A stretch of DNA of 64,000 bases from Bacillus sp. V5-8f (GCF_002863565.1 NZ_PGUW01000015.1:62001-126000); one strand, 5' to 3'. Numbered from the stretch's first letter, positions 18,069 to 26,555 are shown. Notes: generated by a model from the letters alone, not told the origin. A program made the numbers and translations.

Positions 18069-18512
18069 ATGAAAGTTGTTGAAGCGAACATTGAGGTATT
18101 AGAAGATATTGTACCTTTATTTAATGCATACCGTATGTTTTACGGTCAACCGAACGATGAGATGGGAGCAAGAGAATTTATTCAGGAACGAATAACAAAT
18201 CAGGAATCAGTTATTTTTGTTGCTTATGATGATGATCCTCAAGCAGTTGGCTTTGTACAAGTGTATCCTACTTTTTCATCTGTGGGTATGCAAAGAGCTT
18301 ACATACTAAATGATTTGTTTGTAAAGGAGTCCGGGAGAAAAAAAGGAGCTGCCAGGTCGCTGATTAAGCGAGTATACCAGTTTTGTGAAGAAAAGAATGC
18401 AAGGTATGTGACATTACAGACAGCACCCGATAATCACCCTGCAAAAGCGTTATATGAGGACATGGGGATGTCTATAGATAACGTATATCATAGTTATATT
18501 AAATATTTTTAG
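18069..18512 (+). CDS. GNAT family N-acetyltransferase
   Basis: It probably transfers an acetyl group from acetyl-CoA to an amine. The 147 residues show the GNAT order: variable N-terminus, VGFVQVYPTFSS (beta 4), ILNDLFVKESGRKKGAARSL with a modified CoA pyrophosphate loop (usually Q/RxxGxG/A), and NHPAKALYEDMGM at the C-terminus. ATG 18069 is chosen over GTG 18063 because the latter lies inside the AAGGGGGAAAGG ribosome site. The substrate is not predictable. A terminator follows. Confidence 0.85.
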   Translation: MKVVEANIEVLEDIVPLFNAYRMFYGQPNDEMGAREFIQERITNQESVIFVAYDDDPQAVGFVQVYPTFSSVGMQRAYILNDLFVKESGRKKGAARSLIKRVYQFCEEKNARYVTLQTAPDNHPAKALYEDMGMSIDNVYHSYIKYF

Positions 18513-18520
18513 TTATTTCG

Positions 18521-18548
18521 AAAAAGCTGCTGCCTGAGCAGCTTTTTT
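18521..18548 (+). terminator. Terminator of the acetyltransferase gene
   Basis: AAAAAGCTGCT pairs with AGCAGCTTTTTTT, 9 bases after the stop. Confidence 0.9.
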
Positions 18549-18875
18549 TGATGATGGACACTTATATTAAATTAGGGAGCGACAACTTATTCTATGACGT
18601 TCGTAACGCTTTCAGGGATTTGCAACTAATGCAATAAATTTCGTACCAAACTGGGCTCATTTCGCAACAAACTGCGGAAAATCCGCAACAAACACACATT
18701 GACGCGGCTGGAAAAATGTCAATTTGATGGGAAGCAAGTTTACATATATTAGTTCATCATTGAGTTGTAAAAATATCGATGTACTATCCGATATAAAACA
18801 GAGGGAAATGAATTTTTTATCACCTTTTGTAAATAGGTTGATTGTATTTTTTGTTGTTTTCATGGAGTGGGGTTT
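18549..18875. other. Gap with short CGCAACAAAC-type repeats
   Basis: Between 18620 and 18700 the words TTGCAACTAA, TTCGTACCAAACTGGG, TTCGCAACAAACTGCGG and CCGCAACAAACAC follow each other as degenerate repeats. No gene is supported. Confidence 0.4.
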
Positions 18876-20516
18876 ATGGGTGTGTCTAACAGTCTGCGTG
18901 CACGGTTATCCATCACTTTTGGATTAATGGTGTTTATTTTAATTTGTACATTAAGCATAATTATAGGACAGCGTTCTGTTAAGGAAGTCGAGACAGAAAT
19001 CGGTAATTCGCTTGGAGAAGCTGCTTATACAATGGGAGAAAATTTGGATCAATACATGTGGTCCAGATATGGAGAAGTATCTCTTCTTAGTGAATTAAAG
19101 GAATTAAGGGATCCACAGGATGTAGAAAGTATTGAAAATTTACTAAATAAATTACAAGAAAATTTTCCGTCCTTCGCTTGGGTAGGATTTACGGATAAAG
19201 ACGGAAATGTACTTGCTTCAACACACGGTATTCTTAGAGATGCTGATATTTCTGCCCGGCCAGTATACAGAGAGGCGTTAGAGGAGACGTTTATAGGCGA
19301 TGTACATGAGGCAGTGCTCCTTGCGAAATTATTGCCTAATCCTTCAGGCGAAGAATTGAAGTTTGTCGATATAAGTACACCTGTTTATGGCTATGATAAT
19401 CAATTCATTGGGGTGTTAGCTACTCATTTAAGCAGGGAATGGATGAAAGAAGTAAAAGGAACCATGGTAGATTCTTTAGAAAATCGAAAAGGAATTGAAT
19501 TTTTTATAGTTAGTGAAAAAAACAATGATGTAATACTAGGACCCAACGACATGCTAGGCAAACCTTTGAATATAAAAAGTGTCGGTTTAGCCGGAAGCGA
19601 AAAAAAGGGTTGGACGATTGAAACATGGGAGGATGGAAAACAGTACCTAACAGGATATGTCCGAGCGGATGGCTATAAAAACTATAAAGGTTTAGGCTGG
19701 ACCGTTTTAGTTAGGCAGCCTGTGGAGGTTGCTTATGCACCAGTAAAAGAAGAATTAAAACACTACTATGTTATAACTGGAATGGTGTTTGTTATTCTTT
19801 TTGCGTTAGGCGGATGGTTAATTGCTGCCCAAATTACACAGCCTTTGAAAAGAATAACGAAAGTGGCGGACCGCCTGAGTGAGGGAGATACAGTTGAAAT
19901 TCCGCCATATAAAGGAATCAACGAGATAGAAAGCTTGTCAAATTCATTAAGGAATCTTATTACAAATCTAACGAAGACAGAGACTGCCTTAGAGAAAATG
20001 GAGATTGTTGCCCACCATGATCATCTTACAGGCCTTCCAAACCGAAAGGCCCTTGATATATATTTAGAAAGCGCAACCCGAACATATGAAACCTTAACGA
20101 TTTTGTATTTAGATTTAGACGGCTTCAAAGCTGTAAATGATAAACTTGGCCATGACGCTGGGGATATACTTCTTAAACAAGTAGCCTTACGTTTAAGACA
20201 AAATATAACAAGTGACGAGTACGTTTCAAGACTTGGCGGCGATGAATTCATTATTGTTTTAACCTCAATAAATGACCCAATCAAACAAGCAAAAATCATA
20301 GGTGAAAAAATCATCTCAATGATAAATAAACCATACTACATAAATGGTGAAACCGTCCATGTCGGTTGTAGTGTTGGAGGAGCAGTGTGGGATGGCCTAA
20401 AGTATCCTGGAGTACATGAAACTATTAAACAGGCTGATCAGGCTTTGTATAATGTTAAGCGTACAGGAAAAAACCGAGTTTATATATACGAAAAAAACAT
20501 TGATTTTGCTTCATAA
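18876..20516 (+). CDS. Membrane-bound diguanylate cyclase with extracellular Cache sensor
   Basis: It makes cyclic di-GMP. The 546-residue order is: membrane segment (about residues 10-33), extracellular double-Cache-type sensor (about 35-295, with FAWVGFTDKDGNVLAST and LTGYVRADGYKNYKGLGW), second membrane segment (about 304-324), HAMP (ITQPLKRITKVADRLSEGD), and GGDEF domain with DLDGFKAVND and RLGGDEF (GGDEF at 454-458). The RxxD inhibitory site expected just upstream is absent (TSDEYVSRL), so product inhibition is probably weak. ATG 18876 is used because GGAG lies 8 bases upstream; GTG 18867 overlaps it. No EAL domain is present. Confidence 0.9.
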   Translation: MGVSNSLRARLSITFGLMVFILICTLSIIIGQRSVKEVETEIGNSLGEAAYTMGENLDQYMWSRYGEVSLLSELKELRDPQDVESIENLLNKLQENFPSFAWVGFTDKDGNVLASTHGILRDADISARPVYREALEETFIGDVHEAVLLAKLLPNPSGEELKFVDISTPVYGYDNQFIGVLATHLSREWMKEVKGTMVDSLENRKGIEFFIVSEKNNDVILGPNDMLGKPLNIKSVGLAGSEKKGWTIETWEDGKQYLTGYVRADGYKNYKGLGWTVLVRQPVEVAYAPVKEELKHYYVITGMVFVILFALGGWLIAAQITQPLKRITKVADRLSEGDTVEIPPYKGINEIESLSNSLRNLITNLTKTETALEKMEIVAHHDHLTGLPNRKALDIYLESATRTYETLTILYLDLDGFKAVNDKLGHDAGDILLKQVALRLRQNITSDEYVSRLGGDEFIIVLTSINDPIKQAKIIGEKIISMINKPYYINGETVHVGCSVGGAVWDGLKYPGVHETIKQADQALYNVKRTGKNRVYIYEKNIDFAS

Positions 20517-20527
20517 TAGTTAAGATT

Positions 20528-20552
20528 AGCTGCCTTATTTGGCGGCTTTTTT
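20528..20552 (+). terminator. Terminator of the GGDEF gene
   Basis: AGCTGCC pairs with GGCGGCT, followed by TTTTTT, 11 bases after the stop. Confidence 0.88.
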
Positions 20553-20662
20553 CTGTTGACGGAAGTTTAGTTTTTGCAAAACCAGAAATGAAGAGTTTCT
20601 AAGCATGGAAAATTTTATAAAAACGCATGCACGCGAACTCCCATAAACTTCATATGCCAAAC

Positions 20663-20681
20663 AAACGTAATCATTTTAATT
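20663..20681. promoter_or_regulatory. Half-conserved Zur-like site
   Basis: AAACGTAATCATTTTAATT has an intact left half (CGTAAT) and a poor right half. It lies 8 bases before a perfect palindrome of the same kind. Confidence 0.35.
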
Positions 20682-20688
20682 TATAAAG

Positions 20689-20701
20689 CGTAATGATTAC
20701 G
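20689..20701. promoter_or_regulatory. Zur box, perfect core palindrome
   Basis: CGTAATGATTACG is a perfect 6-1-6 palindrome matching the core of the Bacillus Zur box (consensus AAATCGTAATnATTACGATTT), with A/T flanks. It lies 90 bases upstream of a zinc-independent L31 gene, a classic Zur target. Confidence 0.75.
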
Positions 20702-20746
20702 AATTAAAATGTTTACAATATGCCGATAATAGTATAGACTATAAAA

Positions 20747-20759
20747 CGTAATGATTTCG
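20747..20759. promoter_or_regulatory. Second Zur box close to the L31 start
   Basis: AACGTAATGATTTCGATT matches the Zur consensus with one core mismatch (CGTAATGATTTCG). It ends about 30 bases before the start codon, where bound Zur would block transcription. Confidence 0.75.
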
Positions 20760-20790
20760 ATTATCATTAAATAAATTTTGAGGTGATAGC

Positions 20791-21045
20791 ATGAAACCAA
20801 ATATTCATCCAAACTATCGTAAAGTAGTATTTATGGATTCCAACACGGGGTTTAAGTTTTTGACTGGTTCTACAAAGGCATCCAATGAAATGATCGATTG
20901 GGAAGACGGGAATTCTTACCCTCTAATTAAAGTCGAGGTTAGCTCAGATACTCATCCGTTTTACACAGGAAAGCAAAAATTTGCTGACAAAGGAGGAAGA
21001 GTGGATCGATTCTTGCAAAAGTATAATTTGAAAGATAAAGAATAA
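20791..21045 (+). CDS. rpmEB: Ribosomal protein L31 type B, zinc-independent
   Basis: This is the cysteine-free alternative to L31 used when zinc is scarce, freeing zinc from the ribosome. The 84 residues carry the type B signature: [41 protein letters not shown] and [11 protein letters not shown], with no Cys at all. TGAGGTGA is 6 bases before the ATG. Zur boxes directly upstream fit de-repression in low zinc. The alternative S14 gene follows 110 bases later. Confidence 0.96.
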   Translation: MKPNIHPNYRKVVFMDSNTGFKFLTGSTKASNEMIDWEDGNSYPLIKVEVSSDTHPFYTGKQKFADKGGRVDRFLQKYNLKDKE

Positions 21046-21155
21046 TCAAACACTAGGTTAGATTGAATTTTAATGTTTCACGTCTATTGAACTGGAAGTA
21101 CTTGAAGTGTATTAAGTAAAAGGGGATAGCCCTAAATGTCTAGGAGGATTTCCAA

Positions 21156-21425
21156 GTGGCAAAGAAGTCAAAAGTTGTTAAAGAGATAAAGAGACAACAA
21201 TTGGTTGACAAGTATGCGGAATTAAGAAAAGAATTGAAGCAAAAGGGAGATTACGTTGCGCTGAGCAGACTTCCTCGTGATTCTGCTCCCGGGAGGCTTC
21301 ATAACCGATGCCAAGTTACCGGAAGACCACGAGGGTACTTAAGAAAGTTTAAGATGTCTCGTATCGCTTTCCGTGAATTAGCACATAAGGGACAGATCCC
21401 AGGTGTTAAGAAATCGAGCTGGTAA
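21156..21425 (+). CDS. rpsN: Ribosomal protein S14, zinc-independent paralogue
   Basis: The long (89-residue) S14 form lacks the two CxxC zinc motifs of the 61-residue zinc S14; only one Cys is left, in [12 protein letters not shown]. It ends with the standard [22 protein letters not shown]-type tail. The start is GTG, with AGGAGG 8 bases upstream. It corresponds to B. subtilis rpsN2 (yhzA), which is also Zur-controlled. Cotranscription with rpmEB is likely because no terminator is seen between them. Confidence 0.96.
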   Translation: MAKKSKVVKEIKRQQLVDKYAELRKELKQKGDYVALSRLPRDSAPGRLHNRCQVTGRPRGYLRKFKMSRIAFRELAHKGQIPGVKKSSW

Positions 21426-21564
21426 TCAAAGATACTGGCATGTGTAGGGTTTCCTATCTGTCTGCATTTAATCGTAGTTACTGACATAGGAATAATCAGT
21501 ATACAAGAATGAATATACAATAAGGAAAGACTCGGCGTAGAAGAAAAGACGGGGGGTGTTTGTA

Positions 21565-21921
21565 TTGAATGAAAGAATGATGGAAACTTTTGCAAGGCAT
21601 ATTGTTGCTTCTCTGCCAAGGAAAAAAAGGCGGGTTTATCAATTTATAGAAACTATAGAAGATATGCTTGCCCAACAATCTGAAACAAAGGAGCAATTTT
21701 TATCCCTTTTGAAAGAACAGTCACCCCACCATCAGGCAGCCAATCACTTTAAAATGACAATTAATGAAACAATTACATTAATGTATGATATTGAAGATGA
21801 AATAACCAAGAAACTGGATAAGAAATTAAGGAATTATAAATGGATTGACTATACCGACGAGGTAAGAAAAATTGATGCTGAGGCAAATAGCAACAAACAG
21901 TATTTCTTGATTATATCGTAG
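21565..21921 (+). CDS. Conserved-looking hypothetical helical protein
   Basis: The 118-residue product is largely alpha-helical and charged (LPRKKRRVYQFIETIEDML, then HFKMTINETITLMYDIEDEI). It resembles a small DNA-binding or sigma-like regulator in helix pattern, but no family is recognised. TTG 21565 is chosen because GGGGGGTG lies 7 bases upstream; ATG 21577 is possible. A loose hairpin is present at about 22075-22103. Confidence 0.55.
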   Translation: MNERMMETFARHIVASLPRKKRRVYQFIETIEDMLAQQSETKEQFLSLLKEQSPHHQAANHFKMTINETITLMYDIEDEITKKLDKKLRNYKWIDYTDEVRKIDAEANSNKQYFLIIS

Positions 21922-22286
21922 TATAGGATCGCTTCCAATGCTGCTTGGAATAAAGTTAGTAAAATCAAATATTCAGAAAGCCAACAATTAATAGTACCGG
22001 GTAAACGATATAGTTGAAGGTTTGCAATACTTTTTAGAGACATAACTATTCTATTTATATTTTGTATTACTCTATGAGGGCATCCATTTATGGGTGCTCT
22101 TTCCATATGCAATCAATCATGTTGTTACCTCTTTACTGTTTTAATTTTTAGTTATTTATCAATAGTAAATTAGTCTGTGTTTCGTGAAGCTAGTTACAAG
22201 AATTTGTTGATTTACAGTAAATTTATCCCTAACTAAATGTGTTTCCCATATAATGTCCTTAAGCACATTGAAAAGAGGCGAATATT

Positions 22287-22474
22287 ATGAAAACCTTTAA
22301 ATATGCTAAAGAATTAACCTATCTAATGACGAAATTAAACATCCATGTTTCTGAGGCAAAAGAGTATTCCGGGCAATCAATGAATTAAAAATGGCATTGG
22401 TGAAAAATGAAGGAGACTGTAATAGGGTTGAACGTAAGCTTCAAACTTTATTCAAAAAAAAATCATTCAGGTAA
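22287..22474 (+). pseudogene. Small gene with a one-base frameshift
   Basis: ATG 22287, preceded by AAGAGGCG, reads MKTFKYAKELTYLMTKLN then IHVSEAK. Near an AAAA run (about 22360) the coding sense moves to another frame: RVFRAINELKMALVKNEG, then NRVERKLQTLFKKK to a stop at 22472. Adding one A to the run restores a continuous frame of about 62 codons. The family is unknown. Confidence 0.45.
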
Positions 22475-22565
22475 TGGTGAGCACTGGAAACACTGCTTCA
22501 TAATCCTCGATTACGCTTTCTGTGACTTCTACCTCCAAACTACAATAATAACTATTTATTTAGAG

Positions 22566-22598
22566 AGCAGTACTCGCTTACTTACGAGTGCTGTTTTT
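22566..22598 (+). terminator. Terminator after the small frameshifted gene
   Basis: AGCAGTACTCG pairs (with wobbles) with CGAGTGCTGTT, followed by a run of T. Confidence 0.7.
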
Positions 22599-22760
22599 TA
22601 TTGTAAAACGATTCTTTAATTTTATTCTTTTTTAATGGATAATAGGCAATTAAGCCAAAAAGCTAGTACATTGTACTGTAGGAGTACAGAATCAAATTGC
22701 GTGTAAAAACCTGGTCAAACCCCTATACTATAGAAGATTAAAAAATTGGAGGGATAAAAT

Positions 22761-23393
22761 ATGCATATTGAAATGTGGACCGATTTTGCTTGACCATTTT
22801 GCTATATTGGCAAACGGCGTCTGGAAGACGCCATTCAGAAGATTGACCATGTAATTGAAGTGACCTACAGGTGTTTTGAATTGGATCCGACAATGGGACG
22901 GGACATAAAAGAAAACATGTATGAAATGTTATCCAAGAAATATGGCATGAGTATAGACCAAGCAAAGGCAAATACGGCTAATATGGTCCAGATGGCGAAG
23001 GAAGTCGGATTGGATTATCAGTTGGATACCCTAATCTTAACGAACACCTTTGATGCTCACCGTTTGACGATGTTTGCGAAAAAGCATGGGTTAATGAAAG
23101 AGATGACTGACCGTATTTTACGTGCATATTTCACCGAATCCAAGCATATTGGTGACCATGAAACATTAACGGAGTTGGCAGCGGAAGTGGGCTTAAACCG
23201 GGAAGCTGTTGCAAAAATGCTTTCAAGCGATGAGATGGCCGACGAAGTTCACGCTGATGAGCAAACCGCACAACAGTACGGGGTTTCAGGGGTCCCATTC
23301 TATCTTATAAATAAAAAGTACGCCCTTACTGGTGCTCAGCCAACTGAGGTGTTCGTACAGGCATTGCAAAAAATCCTTGCAGAAGAAGAATAA
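22761..23393 (+). CDS. DsbA/FrnE-like thiol oxidoreductase with TGA at the first active-site Cys (candidate selenoprotein)
   Basis: The 211-codon frame starts at ATG 22761 with GGAGGG 7 bases upstream. It reads MHIEMWTDFA-TGA-PFCYIGKRRLEDAI, where the FrnE/2-hydroxychromene isomerase-like DsbA family has CPFCYIGKRR. The only defect is TGA at codon 11, exactly at the redox Cys. C14 and the cis-Pro loop GVSGVPFYLINKKYALTG are intact. The rest is full length with no other lesion, including the helical insertion (MAKEVGLDYQLDTLILTNTF). A 7-bp hairpin with a GGA loop lies 29 bases after the TGA. Either TGA is read as selenocysteine or this is a single nonsense mutation. The annotated span assumes readthrough; without it, no useful product forms. 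Confidence 0.75.
22816..22832 (+). promoter_or_regulatory. SECIS-like hairpin inside the oxidoreductase gene
   Basis: GGCGTCT, loop GGA, AGACGCC forms a perfect 7-bp stem. From the end of TGA to the loop is 29 bases, inside the 16-37 base range described for bacterial SECIS elements, and the loop begins with G. It also encodes the conserved RRLEDA residues, so chance is possible. Confidence 0.5.
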
Positions 23394-23758
23394 CTGTTTT
23401 AAACAACCAAGATGGCCTATCTGTGATGACGATGGATGTGAAATCCCTAAAAGATAGGAGTTAGTTAAATAACTCATGCCTATACATTGTAAAATAAGAA
23501 GTGGTCTCCGTGAACCTGTAAACAAGGAAATCGGAGGCTTATTCTGTTTTTGAGAGGCATGTTTTCATTTGTTTTTTTTCTAATATTGCCAAGGGACATT
23601 TTGTGGGTATCGTTGAATATATTCGGGCTGTGTTTGGCACCTATTTCGTTGGGGAATGATTTCTCTTACTCTATTGCAGTCCTTGTAAGGACCAATATAT
23701 GTTGATAAAAAACGGATAACAAACCTATGGCAGTTAAGTGCCGCTATTTGCTAATAAG
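23394..23758. other. Intergenic stretch without supported gene
   Basis: A weak inverted pair (GTCTCCG...CGGAGGC, about 23503-23540) could end the oxidoreductase transcript. Nothing else is seen. Confidence 0.4.
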
Positions 23759-23796
23759 AAAAGCCCGATAATAGGTTCGACCGATTACCAGGCTTT
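23759..23796 (-). terminator. Terminator of the YjcZ-like gene
   Basis: AAAGCCCGATAAT and ATTACCAGGCTTT form an interrupted stem 10 bases beyond the minus-strand stop, with TTTTC following on that strand. Confidence 0.7.
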
Positions 23797-23805
23797 AAAT
23801 GAGGA

Positions 23806-23910
23806 TTAATAACCTCCGCAAACTGTGCAGCCAATAATCACCAGTAATACGAAGATTACAAGGATAAAAGCAAATTGACCGCCGTAGCCGCCGCAAGAGT
23901 ATCCACTCAT
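23806..23910 (-). CDS. YjcZ family sporulation protein
   Basis: This 34-residue protein has the family layout: MSGYSCGGYGGQFAFI, a single hydrophobic span (LVIFVLLVIIGCTV), and a short CGGY end. AAGGAGG lies 7 bases before the ATG. Members are small membrane peptides made during sporulation; the molecular role is unknown. It is too short for most gene finders. It has its own terminator. Confidence 0.85.
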   Translation of the reverse strand: MSGYSCGGYGGQFAFILVIFVLLVIIGCTVCGGY

Positions 23911-24155
23911 ATAGTATCCTCCTTTGTGAGTTAGTGAAAAAGCGATCCTTACACTTTTCATACTATGTACAAACCAATCAATAGGACAGGGGAGAAAGTT
24001 TGTCCTATTAAAAAATGTGTCTTTTCATCAGTTAAACTAATGTAAAGACTCAGCCACCTTACGAGCTTGTACATACTATAAACGCGGAAGAGAAAAAACG
24101 TTTACATCAAAAAAATTACAAATTCTTAATGGATATTTTAATCGGTTAAAAGTAA

Positions 24156-24194
24156 AAAAGGGACGACATATTTTATGTAAAATGTCGTCCCTTT
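24156..24194. terminator. Strong hairpin downstream of the Asn/Gln-rich gene
   Basis: AAAAGGGACGACAT pairs with ATGTCGTCCCTTT around a 12-base loop. A/T tracts on both sides allow termination in both directions. Confidence 0.85.
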
Positions 24195-24255
24195 GATTTT
24201 ATTGACCTTGCCTTACCCTATCTAGAGATAAGAGTAATGGCGTTTTTATATAAAA

Positions 24256-24435
24256 TTATCTGTTTTGATTATTGTTTCCTTGGTTGTTGCGGTTATTATT
24301 TCTATTTTGGCCAGTTATAGTATCAACCACATTTTCCAACCCTTGCCCAATTGCGCCAAGAAAACCGTTTTGTTGGTTATTGTTTTGGCCATTATTATTG
24401 TTGCGTTGGCCTTGATTTTGATTTTGATTTTCCAT
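24256..24435 (-). CDS. Small Asn/Gln-rich low-complexity protein
   Basis: The 59 residues consist of an N/Q/R-rich head (NQNQNQGQRNNNNGQNNN), a hydrophobic core (GFLGAIGQGLENVVDTITG), and an N/R-rich tail. ATG 24435 is fixed by GGGGAGGTGA 6 bases upstream; the frame is open further. There is no signal peptide. Prion-like composition around a short amphipathic core suggests self-assembly, perhaps in the spore coat, but this is inference. Confidence 0.65.
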   Translation of the reverse strand: MENQNQNQGQRNNNNGQNNNQQNGFLGAIGQGLENVVDTITGQNRNNNRNNQGNNNQNR

Positions 24436-24556
24436 GCGTATCACCTCCCCTAAGTGTATGATGTACAATATTGATGTAATTTATTTAGAGTATAACAGTC
24501 GTTGCTTTTATTAATATTGGGCGTGCATTGCGTAGTTAGATTGTTGATAACCAAGC

Positions 24557-24766
24557 TTATATTTGGTCACCCATTTGTGCTCTGTATTCATAACCTTGGG
24601 CTTTATGTTCGCTTGCCCTTGCTCGGTTACTATAATAAGAACGAGCATCATGTGCTGACGCTTCCTTCATCCGTTTATACTCCTCGCTTTGTGAAAGATG
24701 ATACATAAATGCGCTGTAAAGATCCTGTTGACAAGTTTGGTTTCGATATGGATTTTGATTAGCCAT
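24557..24766 (-). CDS. Small polar protein, unrecognised
   Basis: The 69-residue product (MANQNPYRNQTCQQDLYSAF, then SEEYKRMKEASAHDARSYYS and a Tyr/Arg/Ala-rich end) is hydrophilic and rich in Tyr, Ser and Gln. AAGGAGG lies 8 bases before the ATG. It sits beside other small, possibly spore-related genes. Function is unknown. Confidence 0.6.
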   Translation of the reverse strand: MANQNPYRNQTCQQDLYSAFMYHLSQSEEYKRMKEASAHDARSYYSNRARASEHKAQGYEYRAQMGDQI

Positions 24767-25202
24767 AATTTTTCCTCCTTATTAAATCCTCAAAGGACCC
24801 ATGAACCACAGTCAGTAGAGGCTAACTGCTACTTGTTTAAGAAGAAAAAAATTTCAGCTAACTTCCTAATATAACTGCGGATTTTTCAGTGTATCAGCGA
24901 AGAAAGATTTATCAATCGATTTTCCGAGGATAAAAATAAAGGAAATAGAGTACCCGATCAACCATTTTACAAAGAAAACGTATTTGGCCCCGCCTTCGCC
25001 AAATACTATAGTAGCCACTCTTGCTACCTCACCTAAATGTAATTGCAACATGGTAAACCGCTGTGAGTGATAAACTTTCCCTTTCTGCTTGAAAATAAAA
25101 CATGGGAATTTTTTCAAAAAAAGCCTGACACATCCTGATAGAGAATTGTTGATATATGTAAAGGAAAAATTTTCGAATGTTAAACCGAAATACTACATAT
25201 GT
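24767..25202. other. Gap holding one copy of a dispersed GGCGAAGG repeat
   Basis: At about 24988-25012 the sequence ATTTGGCCCCGCCTTCGCCA can fold with ATTTGGC/GCCAAAT arms. A close relative lies at about 29088-29112. An open minus-strand frame across it is judged spurious. Confidence 0.45.
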
Positions 25203-25454
25203 CTAATTAAAGTAAATCAGAAGTTCTTGCATCATCCGAATTCCGTTTGAAGAGCTTTTTCCCAAGAAATTTTCGCTCACTACTTGGTAGTTCTTATGAT
25301 TAACCACTGTTCTTTCACTTAAAAATTCAAAATCTGTAGGATTGCTAATAATCCTAACAATAACTGAATTCATGTTAACTTTTTCGATTACTCCTCTGAC
25401 TGCTTGTTTGAAAATGATTTCATCCCCGATTTTAGCTTGCAATTGTTGTGCCAT
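25203..25454 (-). CDS. DUF2187 (YkvS-like) protein
   Basis: The 83 residues carry the DUF2187 pattern: KIGDEIIFKQAVRGVIEKVN, NSVIVRI and ERTVVNHKNYQVV. This resembles a small KOW/SH3-like barrel. B. subtilis YkvS has the same core but is shorter; this copy has extra residues in the middle and a C-terminal extension. GGGGCTG precedes the ATG. Function is not known. Confidence 0.8.
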   Translation of the reverse strand: MAQQLQAKIGDEIIFKQAVRGVIEKVNMNSVIVRIISNPTDFEFLSERTVVNHKNYQVVSENFLGKSSSNGIRMMQELLIYFN

Positions 25455-26042
25455 GTGTTCAGCCCCTACATAAAAAATTCACCATTTGTTTGTAAACCCT
25501 TACATGTGTTTCTTGTGGTTTACTTCTTAATAAAGAACTCCGCCGTTCGTTTGATGGCAGAGTTCCTTGAGGAGGTGTTGCATATTTTTACCCTGTATTG
25601 TTTTGTGTTAAACATAGTTACAAGATTATACTCACCTTTAGGACCTGAAATGCCTGAGATGTTGGTGCAAAGATAAATCCCTTGTAGAAAAAATCAGGAC
25701 TCATTAAAAAAGATTTTAGAGAAACCCATCCATTCTGATTCATTTCGGTATGGCGGATGGGGTTGGATCGTTCTTCCCATTATTTTTATCACGACTATTT
25801 TCTTAGCTGGGATTAATGTTGGAATAAGAATGTCAGAATAGAGTAATGAAAAGGTAGAAGGGATGAATAACGCCAATCCCTTTTTGATTTCGCAAATGAT
25901 GAGATGGTTAGTGTCCAAAAGATATTAAAATATTTATGAATGCAAGCAGCTAAATTGTATGGTTCCCAACATAATATCTTGGCCGTTAAAAATAGATAGA
26001 AAGAAGCACACTATTTAAAAAGTACATGAAAGGGTTTCGAGT
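25455..26042. other. Gap with a small membrane-type frame lacking a start
   Basis: Between about 25690 and 25841 one frame reads KILEKPIHSDSFRYGGWGW, then IVLPIIFITTIFLAGINVGI to a stop. It has no ATG/GTG/TTG and no ribosome site, so it is noted as a possible truncated membrane peptide only. Confidence 0.35.
25532..25568. terminator. Hairpin upstream of the DUF2187 gene
   Basis: AAAGAACTCCGCC pairs with GGCAGAGTTCCTT with one mismatch. The stem is good but the T-run is weak. Confidence 0.5.
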
Positions 26043-26555
26043 ATGCATATTACAGTTGCCATTCTAACGATTATGGCTTCTTTTAAGTGGGGAAAGTGGA
26101 ATACCTGGAGAGAATACCATGCAAGTATGCTATTTATTGCCACAGGAGGTCTGCTTTACGAATATATAGTAAGAGACTATTCTTTATGGAAATTCCATCC
26201 GGATTTTCTGTTGGGACATGATATGACTGTGATTGTTTATGCTCTTATTACTATGCCTGTTAGCGTTTTTCTATATCTTTCTCACTTTCCTATACACTGG
26301 GTTGATCGACTTCGTTACATATTTCTTTGGTCAGGAATTTATATTGCGGTAGAGTGGATTTTATTAGCATTAGGGGGAATCACATATGCTCACGGATGGA
26401 CCTTTTGGTATTCCTTTTTATTTGACCTTGTTATGTTTTCAGTGATTGCATTGCATCATCGATATCCTTTACCTACATATGTCTTGTCAATATTTATTAT
26501 CTATTTCTTAATATCTTACTTCCACGTACCGTTTAAGCTTTTTAAAAATGATTAG
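26043..26555 (+). CDS. CBO0543 family membrane protein
   Basis: The 170-residue product has about five membrane spans. It shows the family's features: WNTWREYHASMLFIATGGLL near residues 17-36, then an LLGHD motif before MTVIVYALITMPVSVFLYLS. Members are uncharacterised integral membrane proteins common in Bacillaceae. The ribosome site (GAAAGGG) is weak. It stands alone between two gaps. Confidence 0.8.
   Translation: MHITVAILTIMASFKWGKWNTWREYHASMLFIATGGLLYEYIVRDYSLWKFHPDFLLGHDMTVIVYALITMPVSVFLYLSHFPIHWVDRLRYIFLWSGIYIAVEWILLALGGITYAHGWTFWYSFLFDLVMFSVIALHHRYPLPTYVLSIFIIYFLISYFHVPFKLFKND

Noticed and set aside
24866-25117. Minus-strand frame over the GGCGAAGG repeat
   Set aside because: It is the translation of a dispersed non-coding repeat shared with 29088 and has no ribosome site.
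25694-25918. 74-codon minus-strand frame
   Set aside because: No ribosome site, and the composition is not protein-like. A plus-strand membrane-like frame there also lacks a start.
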